A stretch of 64,000 bases of DNA. Source: Dolomedes plantarius (lineage: Eukaryota; Arthropoda; Arachnida; Araneae; Dolomedidae). Numbering within the stretch: the stretch's first letter is position 1; every line of letters starts with the position of its first letter. Both the position numbers and the translations under genes were made by a program. Below, one piece after another: positions 1 through 13,302 of this stretch. Under the pieces are notes generated by a model. That model searched no databases, had not been told where the DNA came from, and saw nothing but the letters and a program-made list of their open reading frames with translations. The stretch spans positions 192,885,977 to 192,949,976 of the forward strand of contig OU015492.1 of NCBI GenBank assembly GCA_907164885.2, read 5' to 3'.

Positions 1-21
1 TAATTCACACATTTTTCTTGA

Positions 22-95
22 GTGGTTCGTAGCATGGGTGGTAGCGCTCTGGGTTTGTAACCTAGCGGTGGCGGGATCGAGTCCCGCGGCTGGCA
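22..95 (+). tRNA. tRNA-Thr(UGU)-like sequence, acceptor stem lost
   Basis: A T arm is perfect (GCGGG, 7-nt loop, CCCGC at 71-87). The anticodon arm at 49-65 has a 5-bp stem with one G-T pair and loop TTTGTAA, giving anticodon TGT. A weak D arm with an 8-nt loop lies at 32-47. A T run for Pol III termination follows at 96. The seven bases expected at the 5' end do not pair with GGCTGGC at 88-94, so this is a pseudo-tRNA or the head of a tRNA-derived SINE rather than a working tRNA. Confidence 0.42.
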
Positions 96-99
96 TTTT

Positions 100-1060
100 T
101 TTCCTCTCTTTCCCCTGCTTCAAGGCTGGCAAGCTGAAGTTCTTAGATTATTTCCTTCATGTTAATTAAAAAAATATATGTAATTAACATGTAGATGTTA
201 GTCGACGGCAAAAAAAATTTTAAATGTCGTAAAAAAATATTAATACATAGGCTATTTATGGCAATATAACCTATAAGAAAAAATATTTTGTTTACAAATG
301 TTAACATTTTTAAACTCTCTTGCAAACTCTCTCTGACTGCAGAAATTCCAGGAACATGCTATCTCTTTTCTATATCTTTTACAAACAATTCTTGCTACCA
401 ATGGTGTTAGACGAGCTCCACAAAATAAGAACTATTTTCAGAAGTAGAGGGCATAAATATGGAACCTCTCCCCACATTGGAGATCTACGTCTATATCCGT
501 TTCAAAATCAAAATCATACCCGTCTGAAATATGTGCTTGAAAATTAACAACTGCAAATATATTTTGGTAGCTGAGGCACTTTCTTGTACATTTTAGGTAC
601 AATTATAATTTGGTTACATGCACTAAATAGCATTTTATTTTTGCAGTGCAGGTAAAAACAAAAAGAGAAGAGTTTGATTAAGAAAAATTATCTTTAATAT
701 TTACTAGGAAATTCATTGTGGAAGTTGCTACGTAAATGTGTGACATCCACCGCTAAAAATAAATGAGTAGTAAAATAAGATAGACACCACTAATTCCTCT
801 CTTTTAAATAAAGAGTCGTGCAACAAGGCTCCATTTTTAAGTAGATATTTTTAAAATTTCTCCAGTAATAGATAAAAAATTAACAATGAAACTACTTTTT
901 GATTACCTTACACTTCTCACATAATATAATCTTTACATACCAAGAATGTTATGTGAATTTTCCTCGTAAAAGAGGTTACACAGAAATAAGAGCTATTTCT
1001 CTGAAAACTATCTTTTGTTTAATCATCACCTTCCCTTTCAAATCCATAATTCTGATACAG
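100..1060. other. AT-rich stretch without recognisable gene
   Basis: Only short open frames occur and none resembles a known protein. No terminal repeats or tandem arrays are apparent. Confidence 0.5.
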
Positions 1061-1062
1061 AT

Positions 1063-1299
1063 TTCTGCTACTTATGGCTACGAATCGGACGGCCGATTAA
1101 GGTACGATGGAGCCATGTCGGTATCGGCGCGGTTCATATCAACCCATCACAGGCCCTGAAACACGTAAACAGCAAAGCGTTCCCCTTCGAAGGTTCGTAA
1201 ACAACCCGCGAACGGCCCAGAAAATTTCTCCCGTACTTGTCGTTCTACCGGCGCTTCCAGCACTGGCCCGATAAGCTGCCGTCAGTCCTGTGTTTGTTG

Positions 1300-1301
<2 letters not shown>
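1063..1301. other. GC-richer unclassified segment next to a TA tract
   Basis: Base composition rises sharply compared with both sides, and the segment ends abruptly at a (TA)n tract. Short open frames exist on both strands but none is recognised. It could be a fragment of a mobile element from a less AT-rich source; no ends or motifs are visible. Confidence 0.3.
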
Positions 1302-1504
<203 letters not shown>

Positions 1505-1682
1505 TCGCAAGTCTTACGACTAGTTAGACAATAGGCTGAACGATGGTTTCGGCCGACTAGCTTTAGTCGATGCGGATATGGGAGGGATTTTTCTCAAAAA
1601 CACATAACGTAGATAAAATTTTGGACCATACTATGTTGTATACATAGATCCACTCATTCTTGTTGGGAAATTTCTTCGAAAT

Positions 1683-2045
1683 TTGATCTATTTGAAGGAC
1701 AACTATTCCTCTAGTCATGGAAGCGAAATGGTCAATGATGCATTTCCTCTTATGTTATTAGGTATATCATATTTACCAGACATCCTGAAAGATTATTTAC
1801 ATGACTTGACTACTCTAACTAGTAATTTTGATCTTTTACCCGCTAGAAAACAGGTGGTGAGATATTGCTTTAGTAAGCAGCGTCTCCACATGATTTATCA
1901 TCTTTATGGCTTAGATGTTATTAAAAGAAAAAGAGCTGATACTGCCACTATTGAAATACGTAATCTTGAAGGCCGTACACTGTTGGCTTGTGAAATACTT
2001 TTTGCCTCACCAGAACATCATGTTAATTCCACATCTCAATCATAA
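1683..2045 (+). CDS. Unrecognised 120-codon open frame
   Basis: An ATG-initiated frame of 120 codons with mixed, non-repetitive composition. I do not recognise a family. It lies about 400 bp upstream of a TIR-bounded element at 2452-3506 and could be an eroded piece of another TE gene or a chance frame. No splice sites, signal peptide or membrane segment stand out. Confidence 0.15.
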   Translation: MIYLKDNYSSSHGSEMVNDAFPLMLLGISYLPDILKDYLHDLTTLTSNFDLLPARKQVVRYCFSKQRLHMIYHLYGLDVIKRKRADTATIEIRNLEGRTLLACEILFASPEHHVNSTSQS

Positions 2046-2451
2046 TATGCCCATCATAATGCTCAATATGTTGTTCGAGACATTATCCTTGCTTTCAAAA
2101 ATAATTTACCATGGTATAAAAATATTAAATCATTAACATCGTGTAGAATAGATTGTGGAATCCAGAAAGACATTTGACTTGTTCAATGAATCCTGCTACA
2201 TATTGAATATTGTGCTTAGTTGCCGTACTATTTAACGCCCGAAGTTGTTCCAGAGGGAACGTATAGTACAAATATTTCAAATCTAAACGTCATTTATTAT
2301 CTTTAAATTCTAGTAGTTGACTTACATCACCGAGTTATTTAGGATATTGAAGAGGAAAACACCCCAGTTCATTTAAATTATTTCCTGTCGAAACATTTCA
2401 CTTACAGATGCGCACATTAGTTACTTGGGATCTGGTGTAGTTGATATATAT

Positions 2452-3506
2452 GTTAACGTCAAAGTGTGAAATCAGGCATTTTATAGAATGCCTGATTGAT
2501 GCCTGAAAAATGGGACGTCAAAGTATGAAACCCTTAATATTTTCCACATTCCTTAGGCGTTCTATAGAATGCCAAAAGAACTGCCATATGTGCCCATACA
2601 TGCTAAAACTATCACCAAAATATTCATGCCATCTGGACATCCAGCCCTATCATGCCATCTAATAGGGCTATTTTCTGGACTCTTTACTTCAGTATTGAGA
2701 ATGCTGTTGAAAGTAAAATAGGATCCAAATCGAATCTTGAATTACAGGTAAAAAATAAAAAGGAGTCTGTAAAAAAAAGTTTCCTCTTTCATCATTTGGG
2801 GCCAATGTGCAAATTCTAATTCCTAAGGTCGAAGAAGAACGGATGACTCGCGCAATTTGTTAGCAGTGGTTATGAGTGTGACAGCCGACGGACTTGAGTA
2901 GATCCAAGTTTTTACCAACTTGAAACTTCTCAAGATCAATACTCAAGGAATTTTGAGCCAACTCTCTGTCGGATCCCACTGTGCTTACTTTATGTCCAGA
3001 GGACTGTAAGTGAGTCGAAACTGTTCCTGACCACGAAATACCTCTTCGATCACATTCTAATTACTGAACCAACAAAAAGTGGCCAAGGATTCGTAAGGTG
3101 TATGTGTAAGACCAAGTGTCAAAATATGAAATGCTTTTGCGTGAATAAGACAATTAAGTGCAATTCAAAATATCATTGTAGCCATACTTGTTACAAGAAG
3201 TAGGTCAATACAGGTCTTCTTCTATTGTATTTTCAATAAGAAAGTCCTGTACTTTATTTTGTATTTCTTCTTTTATATTTATTATACATAATTTCAATAA
3301 AGGCTTTTCATGATTATCTTTTCATACTTTGCCAAAATTGTGCTTGTCATTCTATATAATGTCTAGATATTATAAACCATGTCTAGGCAAAGCATAAAGA
3401 ATATTAATATAACACCGACACTTCATACTTTGCCAGAAATGTCACTCATTCTACAGACTGCCTAGGCATTCTATAAAATGACTGAATTTCACACATTGCC
3501 GGTAAC
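2452..3506 (+). mobile_element. TIR-bounded DNA transposon remnant carrying a KRBA2-like integrase tail
   Basis: The left end, from GTTAACGTCAAAGTGTGAAA at 2452, matches the reverse complement of the right end at 3481-3506 in 18 of the first 21 bases. Both then carry a shared 17-base block, CATTTTATAGAATGCCT. Further copies of the AGGCATTCTATAGAATG motif occur near 2555, 3350 and 3465, giving subterminal repeats on both sides. Between the ends lies a decayed frame (2811-3203) resembling the C-terminus of KRAB-A domain-containing protein 2-like integrases. At 1.05 kb the element is far shorter than a full integrase gene needs, so it is an internally deleted copy. A target duplication could not be fixed. 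Confidence 0.6.
2811..3203 (+). pseudogene. C-terminal fragment of a KRBA2-like (integrase-type) transposase
   Basis: Seen: a broken frame starts with a QILIPKVEEERM-like stretch near 2815 and contains stops and frameshifts in the middle. It ends in SGQGFVRCMCKTKC followed by a cysteine-rich tail with further C-x-C and C-x5-C spacing and a TAG at 3201. Family knowledge: arthropod proteins annotated as KRAB-A domain-containing protein 2-like, which are retroviral-type integrases carried by cut-and-paste transposons, end in this kind of cysteine cluster after a basic GFxxC motif. Inference: only the last 120 or so codons survive and the DDE core is absent. The match is from memory of the family pattern, so the exact superfamily (GIN/Ginger or IS3EU) is open. 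Confidence 0.5.
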
Positions 3507-3524
3507 TAACTAACTAACTAACTA

Positions 3525-3575
<51 letters not shown>
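3503..3575. repeat. Compound (TAAC)n(CA)n(TA)n microsatellite
   Basis: Six TAAC units pass into CA and then TA dinucleotides. The tract joins the end of one TIR element to the start of the next one at 3576. Confidence 0.9.
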
Positions 3576-3578
<3 letters not shown>

Positions 3579-4278
3579 TGTCTATAATTAAACTTCCCTA
3601 CTTTAATCTTGTCTACAGTCGAAACTATTGTTCAGAAAGCTATGAAAATCTTCTGCGGAAACATGTTTCCTTCCTCTTCCACAACGAATGTTAAAAGAAC
3701 CAGTTTCTTAAAATTTGGCCACCATTAATGGAAGACCTTTAACAGTCAATGGACCTTTTCGTATCCCCTTCAAACTCTGAAATTTTCGTAGAGCAACTAC
3801 TGCTGAATTATGGTTTTGGTAAATCAATTTTACTCACAAAGCTCGATCTGGTAATTGTAAAGATGACATTCTGATTAGCATTAGCAAGCACGCTGAAAAC
3901 AAAATCACCATGAAAGTTTCTAGGTTTTATAACAGCTTCTGCTCTACGTCAACAAAAATTAATTTGCTTATTTGTTTCATCTTCGTTCCTTCAAACCGTT
4001 TGTTCAAAAATTAGTCATCGAACAAGTTCTCGATCGAATTTGCAATCACTTTAAAGATTGTAAAATTTAATGAGTATGAGTTATTGTGTTAGGGTGACCT
4101 ATGGATGAAATGATGGTGAAATCTTAAGTAAAGAGCCAGTCGTAAATGTGTAATTCATCCAAAAACGCCCTCTGGTGGTGAAATTTTGAATTCATTTTAT
4201 TATTCGCTCAAATTCCCATCCCTTCAATATGTCCTACAGAAAATTTCATAACTTTCTGAACGAATTTCATAACTTTCT

Positions 4279-4280
<2 letters not shown>
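3576..4280 (-). mobile_element. Truncated IS630/mariner (DUF4817-type) element
   Basis: The left edge, CAGTGTCTATAATTAAAC directly after a TA tract, resembles the CAGGGTGTC-type termini of arthropod IS630 elements (compare 61960). A decayed N-terminal transposase frame is read on the minus strand at 3603-3869, and the rest to 4280 would be the 5' non-coding part. The catalytic part is missing, so this is a deletion derivative. No matching inverted terminus was found at the right side. Confidence 0.5.
3603..3869 (-). pseudogene. DUF4817 helix-turn-helix fragment of an IS630-type transposase
   Basis: The minus-strand frame begins at an ATG (3869) with MSSLQLPDRAL and a stop, then continues in the same frame with VKLIYQNHNSAVVALRKFQ and RKGPLTVKGLPLMVAKF. 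After a second in-frame stop comes ETGSFNIRCGRGRKHVSAE. The K-L-x-Y, A-L-R-x-F and G-R-x-R-K-x-V features are characteristic of DUF4817, the DNA-binding N-terminus of a transposase group common in spiders. About 88 codons remain with two in-frame stops and no frameshift. The DDE domain is deleted, so it cannot encode an active enzyme. Confidence 0.65.

Positions 4281-4285
<5 letters not shown>

Positions 4286-4337
<52 letters not shown>
4286..4337. repeat. (TA)n microsatellite
   Basis: TA dinucleotide tract of about 50 bp preceded by a short CA run. Confidence 0.9.
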
Positions 4338-4341
<4 letters not shown>

Positions 4342-5072
4342 GAGGGAATACTACATTCTAAAGTGAAGTATTCAATTTATCCTTTAATTAATGAATACCA
4401 GGCACAAACATGCGTCTGTGATCATTCGAGTGCAATATGTATATGACATCAGCCCGATTTGCTTAAAATTTGGATAAAATACACCTACTTTTAAATTTTC
4501 ATGCTAAAATTATATGCCTTTCTTAAACTAGATGTCTAGCAAAATTATTGCATCATTATTAACAGTAAAAATATTTTTTGTATCAGTTCTATCTTATATT
4601 TCCCCCAATCACCTAAGATTGAGTAATCATAGGATAATTAGTTATTTGCGCAACTCACCCAATAGACATCAAATAGTACAAAAATGAACACAAACTTTTT
4701 CACTTGTTAAAAGTGCATGGTAAACTTATCGTACTTTTATGCAATATTTTTTTATACCGATAAGCACCACCAGGACAGAAAAGAAATAAAAAATTTAAGG
4801 AAGTGATGGGAGGAAGCTTAGCCAAACTACCAGTAGAGAGCGTGATACAAAGCTTTTGTAGTATACTTAGGGTGCCGTAAGCCTCAGGGGTGCAATTTCG
4901 ACATTACTCCAGCTCATTAGCCGGGAAAATTTCTTTTAGTCTCTCTATTCTTAAGTAGAAGAACCTGACAATCTGCTATTTTTGATAAGCACCTCCTGTT
5001 CTACTTTAGGTCTCAAGGTTATTATACGGCTTTACAAATACCAATAAATCGGAAATTCCTTCGAAAGAGAAA

Positions 5073-5076
<4 letters not shown>
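4338..5076. other. AT-rich stretch without recognisable feature
   Basis: No protein homology, terminal repeat or tandem array is visible. Confidence 0.5.
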
Positions 5077-5125
<49 letters not shown>

Positions 5126-5128
5126 TAT
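5077..5128. repeat. (TA)n microsatellite
   Basis: TA tract with one CA interruption near 5120. Confidence 0.9.
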
Positions 5129-6490
5129 CCTATTGGAAATACATTATTTTCCCCTTACCACTTACAAAAAAATAATAATAATAAACAGAATGACTTAGGG
5201 CTAAGGTACATCCCGTACAAGGATTGTACAACAGGTTTCCTTATATGCACATTTGCATATAAATAAGTATAAGTGCTTAATTAGGAATATAGCGCTGGGA
5301 ATTTTTTACACTTTAGAAAAGAGAGATTTTGATTTTTAGAGATGGTAAACAACTAAACTGAATCTATTGACTAGGAACAAGAAAATAGAAATTCCTTCCT
5401 AAGAAAAGTATTATTAATTTATTTTCTCTTAACGGAGATTAATATTTTTTGCGCCTGAGTTATACACGTAACACTTTTGTTCATAATAAAAAATTACATA
5501 AAAGTTTTACTATTATTTTTTAAAAAAATACTGAACGTTAAAAGAAATTTTATACCGAAACAAGGAAGGGATATGTAGGTCCTATGTATTCATGTTTTTC
5601 GGATACAAATTTATGTTTACGGCCATAAAATCTGTAAAAAAAAAAGAGAAAGATTTTGCCGTCTCTTCTTTGTCTTGCTTTATGCATTTTGTCGTATACG
5701 AAAACATTTGAGAAAAATATTTCATATGAATGCATACTGGAGTAGACTTCTTGACATAGGTGTTAAGTGCTTCAGTCTTATTACAGTCTGGTAAACTATC
5801 GATAGTAAATTTTCTTATTACAATATAAAAGCTAAAACCGCCATCAGTTGTTTAGATCTACAAATCTTCTAAATCAATTAACTACTCTCTATTTAGTTTT
5901 TCTAGCCAGGTATAATTTTTTGACATTAATTTTTTAAACTGCTTTTTTTCCCCCATCCTTATGGAGAAAACAATCCTTCACTTTGCCTTGCCTACTTTTT
6001 TACTATTTCTATTTTCCCAAGAAACATAGTTTCATTACAACTCGAAAAGTTGTAATGGGTTAGCATAGCGATATGTTGAATTTCCTTCCAACAGTTGAGG
6101 GCTACCTACAGACGCTGTTTGATTAGGGAGGGTTTCAATCAGCAAACCTTAGCCGTATCAGCAATTCTAACAAAAACTCTTAAAGTGAAATGTAAATTTT
6201 TAATTACGTAAACTTTCCCACATACTGGATAATAATAGCTATATTCATGCCCGCAGAATTGCATCGCCTAAATTTAGTCTTGCTTATACACAGTTTCACT
6301 GGTCTAAATAATAGCTAATTTTCTTTTTTGCCACATGTCAACTTCTTCAACTTGAAAACCCTCAATTTTTTGCATGGGAAAGACACTCTTTGTTCTCATT
6401 TCTTATTTCTTTAAATATAATGGCCGTATACTCCTTAATTAGCAAGCTCTAACTTTAAACAGCGTCAGAACTCGAGGATGAATTAAGCAT
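5129..6490. other. AT-rich stretch without recognisable gene
   Basis: A 61-codon minus-strand frame at 5550-5735 has no recognisable features. A small hairpin (TTACAACT, 5-nt loop, AGTTGTAA) lies near 6035. Nothing else stands out. Confidence 0.5.
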
Positions 6491-7173
6491 TTTTCTTTAT
6501 TATTATTGATAAGGCAGTCCTTGAGCACCACAAAGTACAGCACAAGGCTTCCAGAAGTAAGTAGAAACAACAGATAAAAACAAAGATAAAAACAACAGAT
6601 TAAAAACAAAGCAAAAACAAACAAACAAACAAACAAACAAACAAGACTAATTAAAAACTGAAGCAGCAAAGGCAATAAATTTACAGAGTGAGAAAAAGCC
6701 ATTTTGTGGTTGACCAAAACATGAAGCGGAGGAGGAAACTTAATGTTACAGGAATCTAATTCCACAATAAAATCCATTCTCCCTTCAGTAAGCTTGGAGC
6801 AGTCAAAAAGCAAGTGTTTGACAATTATAACCCTGCCCACGCTGCAGGAGCACAGATCAGTGTCCGATAATCCAAACTTCTTGAGATAGCATGTGAAATT
6901 TCCTTGACCATTAAAAAACTTTGTTAAGTGAAAATCACTGAAGAAATGCTTGTTATTTAGTATTTGCGAAATTGTGAGGAAAAATAGTTTAGTTAAAGAG
7001 GCAGTTGATGAATTCTGGTACAGCTCATTCCATAAGAGAATGGTATTTTTGTGATTCTCATTGCGAATGTGAGATTTGGGGATGCCCACAGGATGTATGA
7101 AGTTTAGCTTTGCATCTTGCTTAGCAAGCCAATCGGGTCTTTCATTCCCTAAAATGCCAGAATGACCGAGCAT
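6439..7173 (-). pseudogene. C-terminal ORF2 fragment of a LINE: RNase H end and zinc-knuckle-like region
   Basis: The frame opens with GHSGILGNERPDWLAKQ, matching the RNase H signature G-H-x-G-x-x-G-N-E-x-A-D-x-L-A with A-to-P at one site; the Asp is retained. About 100 residues later CSCSVGRV and KHLLFDCSKL match the C-x-C ... H-x-L-x-x-C motif that follows RNase H in Jockey/I elements. The reverse transcriptase, endonuclease and most of RNase H are absent. Beyond about residue 155 the frame becomes hydrophobic (VCLFVCLFVFALF), which is translation of a (TTTG)n repeat and 3' UTR. The real ORF2 probably ended earlier, and the nominal stop at 6439 is outside the element. Confidence 0.7.
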
Positions 7174-7187
7174 TTACGCCCATTATT
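6498..7187 (-). mobile_element. 5'-truncated non-LTR retrotransposon (Jockey/I group), minus strand
   Basis: The minus strand carries the last part of ORF2 (RNase H end and cysteine motif). Its 3' terminus is a short (TAA)n run at 6498-6508 preceded by GGTGCTCAAGGACTGCCTTA, a typical tail of I/Jockey-type LINEs in arthropods. The 5' edge falls just upstream of the RNase H motif, near 7187, consistent with truncated reverse transcription. A (TTTG)n run at about 6619-6640 lies in the 3' non-coding part. Confidence 0.7.
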
Positions 7188-7189
7188 TT

Positions 7190-8175
7190 TTCCGAGAGTG
7201 GTGATGAATAAAGAAAATGAAAAAAAAACGGATAAAGACAAAAGTAATATTACAATATTTAATGTGTTGTATGAATATAGAAGAAATAAATCAGGCTTTG
7301 AGATTTAGGGCAGATTTTATATGTCGTTTAAAATAATTCCCCGAATGCAGGCTTATTATATCCTTTTAAGTTCGTGAATTGTAAATAGGGATATTATTGC
7401 TTAATATGTGAGCTTTGATTATAGCGTAAATAATACAATGTAATAATTTACGTATGTAATATACGTGTCATTTCTTACAGTAAGCCTATCTTCTAACTAC
7501 GGTACAATGGTAACTAAAGTGTACAAAATGGCTCTTTTTCTTAAAAGTAACGATATTTCATGATAAATATATATGATATTAAACGCTTATAAAGCCCCCT
7601 CGAGAGTGATATAAATGACTTTATAAATGTTGATACTTCTGCAAGTAATATAAAATATTTTAAACTCAAAAACTGCTTCAGGGATTTAACATGCCGTACA
7701 TCAAATCATTAAAGACGAGTTGAAGCAATATTACAAGCTTTAGAAATTGTATGAAGCAATCTTTTCATCATATTTTAAGTAAAAAAAATTCTATGTATTC
7801 ATTGATGAAAGCGGAAACTGCCACTTTAAAACGTGTGGTTTAATTTTAAGCAATTACTCAGCCTATACAATTTCAATCGGTGCGCTCATGCTCAATTTAA
7901 ATGAGTAGGAAATATATAAAAAAAAGATGTAAATGGCATTCGAAATGTATCATTCATGACTAATTAGGAAAACTGTTAAGGTTCAAATTTTACATTAAAT
8001 TGGCTCTGAGGTAGTGGGAGTGAATGTTGTCCTTCAACTCAAAGGCTAATACATATTTTTTAGTAATGAATTAGGAGCTTATTGCTTGATGAATTATACT
8101 GTAATTTCCCTTAATCAGTAAATTATAAGCTTAAAAATATATATTATTTTAACCTACCTAAGCATCAAAATGATA
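7190..8175. other. AT-rich stretch without recognisable feature
   Basis: No long frames, repeats or motifs recognised. Confidence 0.5.
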
Positions 8176-8743
8176 TCTATATATTTAAGTTGCTAAACCG
8201 ACATTTTGGGCAGTGCGTGAGAGAAAAGTACTGAATCAATTTACTTCATTTTGGTCTTAAACGAAAGATTGTAATCTATAGATTTGTCAAATTTGATTTT
8301 TGGAACCGCAATTTTTATTAATTAGTGATAATTTACAATTTAAAAATTTATTTCTGCGCATGCTCATGATAAAATGTTTTGGAATAAACGTGTTAATCAT
8401 GTTTAAATGATAAACACCTTTATTCCAAAGAGTCTCTCTACCATTTTTATTTGTATGATAATTTTGTTTGTGAAATATAAGATAAAACATGATGGAAATT
8501 GTTTATTTTGCGCTGTTTAATAAGCGATTATTTACAATTATAAAACTTGCTTTCTGCGCATGGTCAATGACAGTTTAAAATCTGGCTTTAGATACTCACC
8601 AAGCACAAGGTCGCTTAAACACATTAATTAGTTTCTGCGCATTATTATGATTTTCAACATTTGGCAATGATGTGCTGAGTATAATTTGTGTATTTGTAAT
8701 TTATTTACTATCTAGCCGTCATGTTTCGAAGGTTACCAACTAG
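8176..8743 (+). mobile_element. Non-autonomous Helitron, family II copy 1
   Basis: It begins TCTATATATTTAAG after an A and ends CTAG before a T, the Helitron rule of insertion between A and T with 5' TC and 3' CTRR. A degenerate 3' hairpin (CCGTCA near 8716, GAAGG near 8728) sits about 10 nt before the end. A second copy lies at 10421-10996. The element is 568 bp and encodes nothing recognisable; the 67-codon minus-strand frame at 8287-8490 is incidental. Confidence 0.7.
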
Positions 8744-9623
8744 TTTATATTTATATACGAACACTGATATTTTTTTCTTTGTCTTCATATGTTTGGAACT
8801 CAAACTTTTATTTCGTAATAGACTAGCATGCAATCATATCATGTTTTAGAAATAACTTAAATATTTTAGAAACATTTAAATATTCCGTATTTGTAATAAA
8901 TAATATATACATAAAAAAACAATATTTTTGAAATTTTTATCGGTTACTGTGAATTTGCATATTTTAATTAACCAACTACATGGACAATATTTCAATTATT
9001 AGATACGTTATAAAGAACTGATGTATTTATAAAGGAAAATCTTCCTAAAGAAAATCGTTTATTTTGTACGAAATTCTCTATTTTGTTGTTAAAATATGAG
9101 CATGTTTAAATAGTGAGAAAATAACAATTTATGAAAAGCATATAATTTTTTTCCAGAAAAAAAATCTTTACACTATTTGATTGGTTCTTAAAATATTTAT
9201 CATGATATAATGACAAATTTCACACGTAATTTGCGGTTACTGAATGGAATTAACATGGCGTGATTGTAGAATAGAAATATGCAAAAATACTCTAGTTCAT
9301 TACAATATCAAAAGAGATAATTTTTACAAAACTTTTTTGCATATGCCATTTTTCGTTCCAGTGGCAAAGTTTTGAATTCCTCTCAAAAGTAAATTGGACT
9401 TTTGTAATAAATTGTTTTGGAAATAGTAATATAGCAGTATTTCAATACATGGATAGGTCAAGGAAAACTGAAAATGAAAGCTAAATATCAACAGTGAAAT
9501 GCGAAATAAAATTAGTTATGCTAAATTGATTTCATACCAATTTTGAATACTGCTTAATTGAATCAATTTGAGAAATATTTCAGCGGAGCAATATATACAT
9601 GCTAATATTCTGTCTAAGGCTAA
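8744..9623. other. AT-rich stretch between two Helitrons
   Basis: No gene, repeat or terminal structure is visible. Confidence 0.5.
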
Positions 9624-10418
9624 TCTATATATACAAAACAGTTCCGTAACTGACTGACTGGATGAATGGCAGACAACGCACAGACCAAACTGATGTAACT
9701 AACGGGCTGAAATTTTGCATGGCAATTTTTCTTATAGTGTAGGGGCGCACTAAAAAAGAATTTTGAAAAATTCGTCTTAGATATTTTTAAATTAAATTTT
9801 TAAGCTGTTTTAATAATTTTTTCAGTTTGCATTTGAAATAATAATTTGAGTGTTATAAAATTTATATCACGAGAAAGATCATAAAACTTCCTTTAGAATG
9901 GAATCTTTTTCGAAACTTTACCTCCATTTTCTGATTTTTGGGGAATATTTAAAGATTAATTTTTAGAATTTAATTTATTCTATGCTGATCACGTGATTTC
10001 TTTTTCTGGTACTTTAAATTAGTTTATAGCCACGTGCATAACAACGAAATAGACAAAAATATTTTTTTTTCTTCCTAATGCGGCAGACGATTGGAAATTA
10101 GCCAAAAAATATTAAAATACAGTAAACGATATGTTCCTCAAACTGTTCTATATTAACTGTATTAAATCCTTTAGTATGTTTTATTAGATTTAATTTGAAT
10201 ATTTTCTTGTATGATATTTTGTCTATAAAAATATCCGTTACGATTTTTTTATAAATATATGTTTTTCATTTTTTTTCATCAATTGCATTTATTATAAATA
10301 TATTTATTGTTGTATTTATTATGAATATATTTAAGCATATTTTTGGCATTAATTGCATACATTGACCATTGCATTTAATTTTAATGTACTCCATAGCGAA
10401 GTACGGGTTTTCAGCTAG
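9624..10418 (+). mobile_element. Non-autonomous Helitron, family I copy A
   Basis: The 5' end is TCTATATATACAAAACAG after an A; the 3' end is TTTTCAGCTAG before a T. The sub-5' region carries GTAACTGACTGACTGG and the 3' region CGAAGTACGGG, both shared with minus-strand copies at 33885-34503, 56814-57511 and 57512-58209. Length is 795 bp, compared with 698 bp for the later pair. It has no Rep/helicase coding and so depended on an autonomous partner. Confidence 0.75.
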
Positions 10419-10420
10419 TA

Positions 10421-10996
10421 TCTATATATTTAAGTTGCGAGAAAACTACTGCATCAATTTACTTTATTTTGGTCTTAAACGAAAGATTGTAATCTGTAGA
10501 TTTGTCAAATTTGGTTTTTGTAACTGCAATTTCTATTAATTGGTGATAATTTACAATTAAAAATTGCTTTCTGCGCATGCTCAGTGGCATGTTTAAATCT
10601 GACTTTAGAAACGCATTGTTTTTACGCATGCTCAGTGACATGCTTTAATGATAAACACGTTTATTTCGAGGAGTCTCTCTAGATATCTCTCTGCCACTTT
10701 TATTTTTATGGTAGTTATGTTTGTAAAATATAAGATTAAACCTGATGGAAATTGTTTATTTCGCGCTGTTTACTTAACGATAATTTACAATTAAAAATTT
10801 GCTTTCTGCGCATTCTCAGTGACATTTTTAAATCTGGCTTTAGATACTCACTAAGCACGAAGCCGCTTAAACACAAATATTTGTTTTTGCACGTTATTAT
10901 GATTTTAAACATTTGTCAATGATGTGTTGAGTATAATTTGTGTATTAGTACATTTATTTACTATCTAACCATCACATTTTGACGGATACCAACTAA
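10421..10996 (+). mobile_element. Non-autonomous Helitron, family II copy 2
   Basis: It begins TCTATATATTTAAGTTG two bases after the end of the previous Helitron and ends CTAA before a T. Its 3' hairpin, CCATCA-CATTT-TGACGG, has one mismatch and lies about 10 nt from the end. It aligns along its length with 8176-8743, sharing TTTCTGCGCATGCTCA blocks. TTTCTGCGCAT blocks followed by TCTCA or GCTCA recur inside the copy, so the family has internal duplication. No coding capacity is seen. Confidence 0.72.

Positions 10997-12893
<1,897 letters not shown>

Positions 12894-12942
<49 letters not shown>
12894..12942. repeat. (TA)n microsatellite flanking a mariner
   Basis: TA tract immediately following the right TIR of the mariner. 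Confidence 0.9.
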
Positions 12943-12943
<1 letters not shown>

Positions 12944-13302
12944 TTGAAAATTCATCAAGTGTGCTAGGAAAGTGAAGAATTCTGACAAGTTTTATTTGTC
13001 TTAAATCCATATACTTTATTACGAAATTGCAAATAAAAATTATATTCTTGCAATAAAAGAATATAAAGCCATGAAAAAAATATAGAAAAAATTACATTAG
13101 TAAACTGATTTTCATGTCATTTAATTTGGTTAGAGCATTTGATATTAGAAACAAACCACAAGTATAAGCTCTAAAAAAAAACCTTTAAAATTCATAAAGG
13201 ATTCTTTGGATATCTTGGGTTTGTGGATAATTTATATCAGAATATAATTTTCTAACGTAACGAATGAAAGGATATAGAAATGTTTTTTTAAAACGGACTA
13301 AA

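Noticed and set aside
6439..6700. Hydrophobic C-terminal part of the LINE frame as a membrane protein
   Set aside because: It is translation of a (TTTG)n repeat and 3' UTR downstream of the RNase H region.
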